Shown: piece by piece, positions 47,061-58,700 of the stretch
How positions within the stretch are numbered: position 1 is the stretch's first letter
Layout of the letters: every line of letters starts with the position of its first letter
Origin: Pelodera strongyloides
Taxonomy: Eukaryota; Nematoda; Chromadorea; Rhabditida; Rhabditidae
Reading direction: 5' to 3'
Assembly (NCBI GenBank): GCA_036852015.1
Contig: JAANDG010000247.1
Location: 1 to 64,000, forward strand
Length of the DNA: 64,000 nt
Made by a program: the position numbers and the translations under genes
Notes under the pieces: model-generated
The model's input: only the letters and a program-made list of their open reading frames with translations
Told to the model about the DNA's origin: nothing
Databases searched by the model: none

Positions 47061-48751
47061 GTCCAGCAAGTCTTTTTTTAACCTTTATGAATACTGTTGT
47101 AAAACTGTTTATTATTTTGTAGCTTTCTAACAGCTTCCTACGCTTTTTGTCTATTATTGTCCACGGCATGACATTTTCACTTTATCATCTTCTGTTGCGT
47201 TTTTATGTTGCTGTGGTTCACTTGAGATTTATTTAGCGTTTGGATTTAGACCTACCTGTCCTAAACGCCCTAAACCCCCAGATACGTATGGCGACTTATC
47301 CTAACCAGTCTTAGAGCAATTTTATCAGTATATGTCTCTTTGTTGTCATCATCGTCACCATGATAGAGAGGCAAAATGATAATCAAGTGATAGAGAGGCA
47401 ATCTATCTAGCCAAAACCGCTAACCAACAGCCTACACAGTCCCTTAGATTAGTGACCGGTTATTAACACGATTTGTGGCGCTCACGCCGCTCACCGCACC
47501 CAAGGGAGGATTGGATTTGCAAAGCAATTGCGTCAAGTTAATTGTGCCGCAATTAGAATCTGCGCGTTTCACTTTTGTTTCTACTTGTTGAGATCATGCA
47601 ATTAGCTAAAGTAAAGCAGGTTTTGCATAACTGTTAATTGTGTCATTTACAATATGCATGCTTTCACTTTTGCTTTTTGTCTTTATTTGCAAAATGTATC
47701 ATAGAGTATTTATGTTACACTATTTATCTATGTTGCACTATACAAAATTTATCGTAGAGTATCTATGCGAAAGTACCAGCCAAGTTCACTTTTCCGTTTT
47801 CGAGCAGTTTTACATTAGGTGTATGCAAAAACGCTGGAAGTGAATGTAAATTCCCTGATGTAAGTACAATTCTTACTATGCGAAACTGCGATAACATGGA
47901 TGATACTTTCGTTTCGCGTGCGAAAAAGCGTGAAAGCATAACATAAATACTCTATCATAGTATCATAGTTTAATCCCAAAGAATTGTTGTAGTACCCTGA
48001 TATAGGTTGGTATTGCACTTGTGTCAAGAGAACAACGTATATATTTCATATATATGCTCTCTTCCCACCATTCATGTTAATTACCTTACATACATACGTT
48101 ACCATATGTGTATCTTAAACGTATTTGTATTGCTACTATTCTGATATGACTCTACTATTTTAACCAATTTTTCCCACTCTACCACCAATTTACATGGGAA
48201 AGTGCACCATTATTTGCAGCACATTTTCCTTTCCATGTAACGCAATTTATATTATATATATACGCTAATTACCATTATAGGCCCACTTAACTTGTGTTTT
48301 GCCAACGAGTGTTTTCTCATGCATTCTCTTCAAATTTCTGTACGATTCTGAGCATTTCCGGAGCACAATTTTCACATTGCAATTCACAAACCACGCACCT
48401 GCCGCTTTAATTTTATTCTAGTCGCGGATCATGTTAGAGAGTGAAAACTGAAACTTTCTCTATAATATCGCTTTTGATCGAGCGCTGGCAATTAGCCGTG
48501 TTTTTTCATGGACAAGATTAAGACGTTCGCTCCATTGACCGCGCCAGCATAACGACTTTACGATGTCGCAAATCATGAAAGTTTTGGAGAAATACAACGG
48601 GAAATCGAGAGAATCAGAGAAATGTTGGGGCTAAAAAGCGCGGATGATTATAAAGCTATAAGGTGCTTTTTGATTGGAAATAAGGGGATATTATAGCGAA
48701 TTATTAGGCTGTCGATACGTAGATGAGTTATGATATATCTAACGTCCGGTG

Positions 48752-48777
48752 TTAGGCTTAGGCTTAGGCTTAGGCTT
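48752..48777. repeat. interstitial telomere-like (TTAGGC)n
   Basis: Four perfect TTAGGC units. Confidence 0.85.
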
Positions 48778-49110
48778 ATCTAAATATACTAGATCTCGTC
48801 GGCGAGAATAGGCTTTTTTATCTACTTTATTTACTAACAAATTTGCCAAGCAAGCTCTTGGAACTGTTACTTTCATTTATAATAGATCTCGTCAGCGAGT
48901 AAAGTCTTTTTATCTACCACGCTTACTAACAAATCTGCCAAGTAAGCTGGGGTTTTGGATTGTTACTTGCAATTGTTACTTTCAATTGCGTAAATTAGTG
49001 TCAACTATGTACTGTTGCACGCGGCAACTCATGCCAGCTACCAATGAAAAAGCCTTGCTCGCATTTGGCACACTTTTAGCACTATTGCGGCACCCACTTT
49101 TCTGTATTGT

Positions 49111-49264
49111 TTAAAGCGAAATACCGTGCGTGGACAACTGAGTTCTTACGAAATTATGCTAATTTACTCGATTTTCTTATTCTAATTTATGCTCATTTGC
49201 ATAAGCTGGATAATAATTCTGGTGTGCCCGGTGCGTTTCAAAAACCGGCCAGTATTTCGCTTTA
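49111..49264. mobile_element. family A MITE
   Basis: Starts TTAAAGCGAAATACCG and ends CCGGCCAGTATTTCGCTTTAA. The left arm has lost its GGTTTTTGAAACGCAT block. Core TCATTTGCATAAGC. Confidence 0.88.
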
Positions 49265-51045
49265 AAACCCTATATTGTTTTGTCCATGAGTGCGAAAACA
49301 GTGCGGCACACGAAACCCAGATCAATTACTGGGACATTTCGCACCGCATGACCGCCGCACACTTTGATAGCACATGCTAATTTTTATATATACTAAGAAG
49401 CATTAGGGAGCTCTAATATACCAGGCTACTCCCTTTATCCAGGCTTATTTTCTGATTATCTACTACTTATACTTACTGATTTGAGGATTTTAGAAATTTC
49501 ATGGACAGTTATTTTCTTTTTACTTTTAACTGGCAATTCTGTTTGAGAATAAACGATGATCAAATAGCCAATTTCCACCATATTTTTCATTAGCATAAAA
49601 AGTTATCCATGCACTTCACGTATTTGTAAAACATTTGCTTATAGTGGGCTAAAATTGAAGCATTTCTACATCTCATTCTTCCCACTTATTTGCACTAAAA
49701 GTTTAGCAGCACTTGATAATTTCGGTTTCATATTTAGCGTTGTCGTTGTCACATATTGGGCCTTTTGTAGGGTCTCTAACAATTTTTTTTGCATATTATC
49801 TTTTATCCGTGGCAAATCACAGCTAATTATTTTAGTTGATCCCATAATGCTTAGCGCTTAGGGCTTAGAGCTCTATAAACACCGGACTTATATTGTAATC
49901 CATATAAGCGAGAGCCTCCACCCCTACGACAAAATTTAACAAAGATATATGCCTTACCTTGAGCCTTTGAAATCAATTTTCATACACCGTCAGCGTACAT
50001 TACACTAGCGTTGATATAACTCTGCCTACATTTCGCTCCCGTTTCGCTCCAAATCTGTTTTCACCTCCGAATCCTTTCGCCAGATATAAATATTGTTCAA
50101 AGCCACCCAGTAGACGGGAGTCCGCGCTCTCCCGACCTTGCTTATCGCTCCTTCCGATCTACAACGCGCGGATAACTGCGGTTGGCGTTTCGCTACTTCG
50201 CCCGCTAGTTCACCCGCTACACCGCCCGCTCTCTTAATATCTCCCGCCCGACTTCCCGCCCGGTGCACGCACGACAAACAGCATTGAATAATCGGTCGAC
50301 CTTAATTAGAATATGCGACAACATATTTGATATAGACATCATTATCAGAGAAGATAATAAGATATCATTGACTCGAAAACAAAATTCCTGCGCCTGGATT
50401 TTATCATTTTACGATGTAGAGAGTGATTATGTATTATTATTTCACACTTTAGCGTCTTAGGAGTCTAGGAGCTAGGACATAGGACTATTATTGAAAATTG
50501 TGCTTTATTGTTAAAATGTACGATAGTTCATATATAGAGAGGTTTTGCCAAAGGTTGTAGTAAAATAGGTTTAAAGTTACTGTCAACCTTTCATTTTTTT
50601 GTCCAATTCATGCAATAAGTTATCGTTGTTCATTGAACAAATTTGAAATGATCCGAGTTTATCCAAAATATGTCTTGGGTCAAATTGGCTCGTTACTTTC
50701 CTACTGGCAGTAGAAATCCTTGAAAATTACGCCATCTGTCTTCCTTAGAGTTGTTCAGTTTTTTTTTAATTCGTGATTGAACCTCTGCTATGTACCTCGC
50801 TGGTCAGGGCTGGCCTTGAGCTAAGGGAGCAACAGACCCTCAGCGGGGGCTCATATATCCCCCATATCTTTCTACTATCTACTTTCTATCAGTGTACTAA
50901 TTTACTTGTCTACTACCTATTTCCTATCAATGGACCAAATTACTTTATAATTTCTGCATAGCCTCTGATTGATTTGATGCCTGATTTTTTTGTTGACATA
51001 TAGTTAGCGATTGGCAAGGTTTCATGTTTTACTAACATTTTTCCC

Positions 51046-51234
51046 TTAAAGCGAAATAGCGGCAGGTTTTTGAAACACATCGCGAACAACTGAATTCTTA
51101 GATATTTGTGCTATTTTGCTCGAATTTAGCTTCTTTTTTCTATTCTAATTTATGCTCATCTGCATGTGCCGCATAAAAATGCTGGTCGCTGGTGTGCTCG
51201 ATTTGTTTCAAAAACCGATAGGTATTTCGCTTTA
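51046..51234. mobile_element. family A MITE
   Basis: Starts TTAAAGCGAAATAGCGGCAGG and ends ACCGATAGGTATTTCGCTTTA. Inner TTTGAAACACATCGCG and GATTTGTTTCAAAAA. Core octamer mutated. Confidence 0.88.
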
Positions 51235-51374
51235 GATACCTACGCAGCCACGCTCAACAATAAAAGATGTTGACAATACACAACCTTTACTTGTATTTTC
51301 ACTATTTTCACCTCTGATTCTACTGTACTATTGTTCTTTGAACTAGTTTTTTGGCAACTTTCACTTGCTTATAT

Positions 51375-51468
51375 GTCTCTCCACTCTCCCTCTCCCTCTC
51401 CATCTTTCTCTCGCTTCCCTCGTCTCTCCCTCTCTCTCCCTCTCCCTCTCCCTCTCTCTCTCCCTCTT
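51375..51468 (+). repeat. (CT)n-rich pyrimidine tract
   Basis: CTCTCCCT-type degenerate repeat. Overlapping minus-strand ORFs are artefacts. Confidence 0.9.
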
Positions 51469-51789
51469 TGTGCAAAATTTATTTTCCATAACTCGTAAAG
51501 GGATTTGAATATTGTCTGAACCGGACGTTTTTGACTCACTGTCAGTCTCACCATATAGGAGCTGGACAGGCTTCAACGCGCACTTTGTTGGAGAAATATT
51601 CCCTTTCACCCCAAAATATGATGTTTACTATTTTTTTTGCATCTCGTATAATAAGTGTTTGTCTATTATCAACTATCATCCTATGTATATAATTAATATA
51701 ATATCATTTTCTTCTTATATTCAATATCCAAGCCTACGATATAGGCTATCATGATGATGCACAGTAAAATAGCTTACAATTAGACTCCA

Positions 51790-51917
51790 GAATCCATATT
51801 CACCACACAATTCCCCATGGGAAACTCCCCGTCTTTTTCTCTGCGTCTCTCACATTATAATGCTATTTTCTGTCCCCAGGGAATATTTCCCCGAGGGAAT
51901 TGGAGTGGTGAATATGG
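51790..51917. mobile_element. inverted-repeat element, family I, copy 1
   Basis: Left CCATATTCACCACACAATTC pairs with right GAATTGGAGTGGTGAATATGG. Inner CCCATGGGAAA and CTCTGCGTCTCTCAC are shared with the copy at 60680-60812. Confidence 0.85.
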
Positions 51918-52743
51918 CCTCTTATAATAAACTAGCTTCATCGCATACAGACCTAGATGAACAATATTTCTAAATAGTATTATTTCTCTTTTCTTTATAA
52001 TTTCATTTCATTTTGTGTAGTGTCCTGTCCCTTTAAAAAACAAAGGGATTTTCGCGTCGTCCTTGGCCTTGAACCGCCACCTCAAAACATCAACCCACAT
52101 GTAATCCGTGCCTAAGTTCTAAGTCTTTCTATATTCAAAGTAAAAAAGAAAACGACTTACTTGTTTGTTTCTTTCTAGTTTTTTTTTCATTGCAACACTA
52201 TACATTTCGCACATAATACATACTCTTTTCGTCTGAACTCTTGCATATTCCCTAGATGTTTATTTTTTTAAAGCTTTATGACATGTGGTTTTGAAACTGG
52301 CAATGCAGGTGAATTTGTTTCAAAGAGCCGTGCCATATCACTGGATTTTCAGTTATATCAAGTTGTTTTAGATATAGCCGATGTATCGGTGGTGCATATT
52401 ACTTGTGGCGTTATGCCACCAGGTTGCCGCTGATACTTGCTTGAGGTTTGCACTTTTGTAAAATTTTTGTTTTATTTCTTATTTTAGAATGAAAGTAATT
52501 AAGTAAATTGTTTATTTTGGAGTAAACTGAGCTAACGATAAGATAAGATAGATTACGGTACTTTTTCTCAAAATTTATTCTTCATTTCTACGATTTGTTA
52601 ATAAAGAATGAATAAGATTTATGTGTGCGATATAGACAGGGGGGGGGCGATTTTTTAGATAGTATGTATAATGTCACAAAGTTATTTTTTTTAGATGAAA
52701 ACTTTAGTATGTTTATTATTAAAACTAATATAGATGATTTTAG

Positions 52744-55700
52744 CCAAGGCGAGCTGGCCGGCGTAGTGTTCGGAAGCGTTTTCGGAACGTTGGTTATATG
52801 CATAGCTGTGGCGGCAATTTTATTCAGTTTCCTTCGACGACCTGCTAACGAGAGTAAGTCATGGTTACTTCTTTTTAGCTACGTACGCAGATACTTTATA
52901 GTTAATGTCCGCTTAAACGCCAGCGTAACGTGAATCTCACAAACAAACAAACAAACAAAATTGGTTTGTTTTTGTGAAAAAATTCAATAGCTAATATAAA
53001 TTACAACCAACTGTTACCACTTGCAATTTATGTTGCTACCAGTCGGCTAGCACCGAGTGAGGCGACTTTCATTTATCGAAATTAGATATAGATTGCATAA
53101 CATGACTCCCGAAACGTATCTTCAAGGTTTACCGTTTACACAGAGAGCAAAAAGGGAATGTTGAAGAATCAAGCAATAAATTAAAGCGAAATGCTAGCCC
53201 CTTGGAAAATTTGCATATGATAAGCAAATTCTATGTATCCTATGCTAATTGTGTACGATTGCCGTGGACTTTCGTACAAAATTAGCATAGGATACATAGG
53301 AGTTGCTTATCATATGCAAATTTTCCAAAGGAGCTAGCATTTCGCTTTAACGTTGGCCTACTTATACCAACTCCTGAAACGTATACTAAACAAACGCATT
53401 TGCTCTATATAATAAAATTTTTTTAGAAACGGTTTCAACTGCGGAAAAAGCCGCGTATGCAAATGCCGAGCCAAGTAAAGCCGAGCGGGGCTGTGACGCT
53501 GAATACGCGGAAAAGAGAGACAAAGTAAGCTGGAAACAGTACATTTATATTGAACTTATGTATTTCAATGGGCAAGGGGCAAGAGAGAGAGAGAGAGATA
53601 GAAAGAGAGAGAGAGAGAGAAAGTAGAGGAAGAATAACGAACCATAGTGAATAATAAAAATAGCCCAGACCTACCAGTATAAAAAAACTGTAGAGGTTGT
53701 CAATAATTAGATTTTATCGATTAAATTCGGAATTATGGGATGGACGAGTGACTCTGATCGACTGATCTATTCTGATCTGGTCTGATGTGATCTGGTCTGA
53801 TCTATTCTGATCTGGTCTGATCTGATCTGATCTGATCTGATCTAATGTTACAAAGATTTCTTTTAGTTTACCCTCATCGACTCTTACCAATTGAAGAGAA
53901 AATGTGATTTCGGACAACAGAAATCGTTTTCGACCGAAAATGTGAACGAGGTACTTCTTTGATACAGTTAACTATTATAAAACTGATTTTAATACTAACT
54001 CCTCATTGCTTACCGGTAGCGTATCGTCAGTAATAATAATAATAATAATGGTTTATTGGTTAACAATCAATACAAATAAGGAACGTCAACCAACGGGAAC
54101 CCTAAGACCCCGCGCTTCACAACGCGAAAGTACTTATTAGGGAGCAAATATATAGCTGTATGTTCTGAACTGGGTCAGTTTTAGAGGGTGGTGCAGTGGT
54201 TAGACAGCCAGGATGTCATGTCGCCAATTAATGTTCATCACAACGTGAAACTTGGCGTGCAAACGGCAACATTACGGCATGCATGAGGCGTGGAAAAACG
54301 TGGCAAACCGTTGGGTTCTGGTGTGCAAGTTGCCCGCCTAACGTTGCACGCAGCAACGACGTAGTGTTGCCGCTTGCACGCCGTACTCACGCAATTTCGC
54401 CTCGGTCTTTTGGCGCACAAGCGTTGTGATAACGGCGGGCAAGTTGCACGCCATTTCCATTGCGCGTTCCTTCTTACCCGCCACTACGTTGTCAAATGCG
54501 CTTTGCACGCCGTAAGGTTACCGCTTGCACGCCAACTTTCGTAGGTGTACACCTAGGAGAACACCGTAGCTTGCTGTTTTGGGTTTTAGTTTCCCACTAT
54601 TGATGAAATAACTTTTTATTTTAGACTAAAGGAGAAGCTAAAGTGGTGGTCGACTCAAATGGACTCACTGGTCTGGGATTCTCAATTCACGGAAATATGA
54701 CCGACGGGATTTACGTGAGCCAAGTGATGACGCAAGGACCAGCGTCGGAAAGTGGAAACGTCTTTGTCGGTATGGAAAATTTTATAAAAGTGTTTTCGAT
54801 TATTGTAAAAGCTAAAAGAGCATTGGACAAGTGCATTCCTACGTTTTGTACGCAAATGAATATAATTAGAATAAAACATCGCAGAATCGCAGGGGGAATA
54901 GAGCGTCCGACACTCCTTTCAAAAACACACTTTTTTTCTGGGTCCTAATAACTTGGCCTCGTTTTGTTCTCCCTTTTAATTTCTGTATTTTCTAGGTGAC
55001 CGTATTCGCTCGGTTTGGATTTCTTTCGAAAATATGGTATACGAAGATGCCGTGACACTCTTGTCCTATTCCTCTCCTTATAAAGTAAAATTGGAATTGG
55101 AAAGAAAGTTGGACGAAGCGGAGGAGCCAATTTATACAGGTAGAGAATAAGTTTGGACAACGTTAAAGCGGTATATCACGTGGTTTGTGAAAAGCCAGTT
55201 TGCATACAATGTTTGAAATAGTCCAGTATCACATTTTTTTGGTAGGATCAAGATAAACGTGAGCGTAACATACCCTGCAAGTGACCAAACGATAATAAAA
55301 ATGATGGAAACAACTTGATAATCAATATTGTTATGCATACAAATAGATAAAGCGAAATAATTATTTGGCAATTATTGATTAGTCGCTTTTATTTTTGAAT
55401 TGCAATTGATTAATGAACTGAGAATATCTTTAGGACGATCAGCTCGAGTCCACCCGTTATTCAGAAGCAATTCGTTGAAGCATGTGCACTTCAATCCTGT
55501 CGGGTGGGTTTTTGATAATTTAAAAATGACCACAAATGCAAAAAAATTCTTTGATTGGAAAATAGAGAAAGACAGTGTAGAGAGGGAGAGCGAGAAAGAG
55601 AGAGAGAGAGAGAGCGGCCGTAGTGAAACAGAGAAAACGATGGAGAGTTGAGAGAGCACTTTCAGAGAGAGAGCGAGACAGAGAGAGTGTGTGTAAGGAG

Positions 55701-58700
55701 AGAAAGAGAGCGATATATAGAAGTTTACATCTCATCTGTTACAGAATTTGTCCTGTACGAGTCAATTCCGAACACTCTAATCAGAAGTTTGGACTTCCAA
55801 AGGTAGCGAAAGAGCCTGTGAAGGAAGAGATGCCAGAGAAGTCAGTCGAAGACGAGAAATCATATGCTTCAATAGAGAACGAGGAGGCTCCAGTCAAGCA
55901 GCCTGCAGACACAACGACAAAAATAGAAGAGAACAGGCCGGAGACGCCAGAGAAAACGGAAGAGATCGTGCCGGTCCAGGAGATCACAGAGATCAATGAT
56001 GAGGGTGGGTAGGAGTAGTTTTCTGGAACGAAGCTTAACGCGTTCGCGCGCTTCTGGCACTGCTATATATGGCTAACGACGACGAAAAAAATCTCGCCGC
56101 GCACCTCGCCCAGTCTTCGCCAGGCTCTCTCCCGGTTGCTGCGAATGCTTTGCAACCAATCCGCGAGGACCTGGCGAAGGTATTGCGAAGTCGCTGCGCA
56201 CCATTTTATCTCTATCTACGTCGATTTCGCATTTTCGCACAGTCGTTGCGCCAGGGTTTCGCCGCGCACCAGTCGAGCGTCGTCAGTGGAACAGCTGGCG
56301 AGCCGCGCACTTAGGGCTCGGCAGCCAATCCTAGGCAAAGAATAACTCAACTTTAATTGCCTATTTTCCAGAAAAGTCCAAGATGTGCAAGATGTCTTCA
56401 TCCGACTACTCATCCACTTCTGATGTGTCTTCATTGCCATCCGATTCGCCAATTAAGCTTTCGGCGGCAAATTCAATCGATAATCGATCGATAAAATCAG
56501 TGGAATCAGAAGAGCACTCGATTGGACAAACCGAAATATCGGACATGATTGAGGTACATATTTTCTCTAAACTCTAAATGAATTAGTTTCATAAATGTCC
56601 GTATTGTCAACTTAATCAAGGTTTAACCATTCTTGTCTTGTGTATACGTTGTCGTATTAGGAATAGTCTACTTTTCACTCGTGGATGCGATCACTAGAAT
56701 ATTGTAGTTTTTCGAGAAACATTTTTTCGTTGTTTTGGGTTTGCTTGAATTGAATCTAGCTTGTGAATCTAGCCTAAGCCTAAGCCTAAGCCTAAGCCTA
56801 AAGCACTGTCCTAAGATCGTAATTACCTAGTTTCAACATTATTCCAGCGACTTCCAACTCCGCCCTTGGCTTCACCGCCGGCAATATCTCCTACACCACC
56901 ACCATGTCAGCAGTCGAAGATCATGCCACCCAGGGCAACGAGGTTATGCGAAAAGGTTTGTGCACTCTTAATCCTTCTTCTTATACATATTAATATAAAA
57001 TAATAATAGTCGTACTAGTCTCCTATACTTATACTTTCAACAGTGCTAGAACTTACAGTCTTGCATTAACTTTTCTCTCTGCGTTGTGCAGTAAATTATA
57101 ACATTTTCCAAAGTAACACGGATACCAACAACACCTAGCAATAATAGTTCTACGTAAACAAACCAGAGTTATTCAACATAGCAAAATTGCTGTACCGCTG
57201 AATGGACACATTACATGAGAATGGCACTCTTGTAGCGCAATGGTAGAGTGTTTGCCTACCAGACAAATGACGCGGGTTCAATTCCAGCCTCCATCACCCG
57301 TTTCCACACTAACCAGAAAGGAGTCGCCAAAAAGGTCTGCCAGTAGCCCTCCCTCCTCTAGAAAGACTTCAATCCCCATGAAGAAAACCCCTACCAAGAG
57401 CCGAATTGTGGGTTTTTACTCCTATTTAACCTTTTTAAAGCGATACGGCACGTGGTTTTACTCCCATATATGTAAATTTGTGTGTCTTTTGGGACAGAAT
57501 GGAACATAATTTGCATATAATACAAGGGAATGCACTTGTCTAGCAATGCTTCAAGGCCACGTTCCATGTCGCATACCTTTAGACTTTAGCTTCAAATGTG
57601 TTCTACATACAACATACTTACGTTCTCTTACATACTACACTACGTTTTCAATTAAATTGTGTGGAAATTACTCTCTTACTTATTTCATTGCAATTTGAAA
57701 CTTGATTCGACTGCTATAACTATTGAAACACCATCAACACGTGTGCCAAATAAATGTCTGTACCAATAAGGTAATTACGAGAACTTTCGAGAACGTCTAA
57801 TTGAATCATCAACTTTGAATAATTACTTTCCTTAATTTTGAGACCTTGCAAGGACTTCTAATTCTATGATCATCTTTGAATAATTACTTTCCTTACATTA
57901 AATACGTTCTTCCTTCTAAACAGGCTAAGCGGAATAAGAACACACACGAGCAACAATTGCGAATTAGCTCAATTTACCTGATGATATTCTGCGGATTTTT
58001 GCGTAGAAAGAATTGGTGGAGTTTGGTAAGATCATTAGGATAATTGGAATAATTAGGGTAATTATGATAATTGGGATAATTAGGATAATTAAGATAATTG
58101 CATGCATGTTACGTAATACGGTAAGGTGGTGATTGGTGAATGGACTACAACTAATAATAGTTAACTTCTTATTGGAATGTCAATGTTAATTATCAGGGTG
58201 CATGCGAGAGCAGGGTGGGAAGTGGGAAGCCTCTATGGTCAATAAATTCGCCTAACTGAGCAAAATGTTGCAAGGATATATATGTATATGGGTGCAGGTT
58301 GAGCTGCGCTTTTATTAGGTGGTGAGTTTAAGTCGCAAAGCTAAACTACGCACTACAGCCCTGGTTTATTCTTTGTGAGTCGTCAGTTTGCAAGGACTAT
58401 ATTATATGCATTTTCCGTTCGCCGGCTTGTACCAAAATCACGATTTCAAGTTGATGACTTCCACGAGATTTTCCCAGGGCTTTAGCATGCGGCCAATTAG
58501 GCAATTATTGATTTTCTCGATAAAGCAATTAGGCAATTATCGATAAATTTACCAATTTTAAGCAACCGCCTACCGCACGAGCTCCCGAATTCGCCGACGT
58601 TAGAGTATCAAGAATACCCCGGAAGGATTCCATCAAAGAGACCCCAGTAGTCGAAAGGAAACTACCGAGGGTACCATCACCGGCGGAAGCTCCAGAGGTG

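Larger units (their letters stand above)
45140..52743. other. 7.6-kb gene-poor interval
   Basis: No exon chain was found. If the TM/PDZ gene starts upstream of 52744, its 5' exons would be expected here but I could not recognise them. The interval holds three family A elements, a TTTGGTGACC repeat, a (TTAGGC)n tract, a family I element and a pyrimidine tract. The 50026-50277 minus ORF is in a locally GC-rich patch (about 50.09-50.28 kb) of unknown origin. Confidence 0.5.

Noticed and set aside
57224..57297. Functional tRNA-Gly gene
   Set aside because: A and B boxes are good but the acceptor stem and anticodon arm do not pair properly, so I call it tRNA-derived.
57924..58028. Possible PDZ-gene exon after TTCTAAACAG (reads AKRNKNTHEQQ...)
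   Set aside because: It is open and phase-compatible, but the encoded hydrophobic stretch does not fit the surrounding Pro/Ser-rich region, and exons 57288-57407 and 58563-58697 join well without it.
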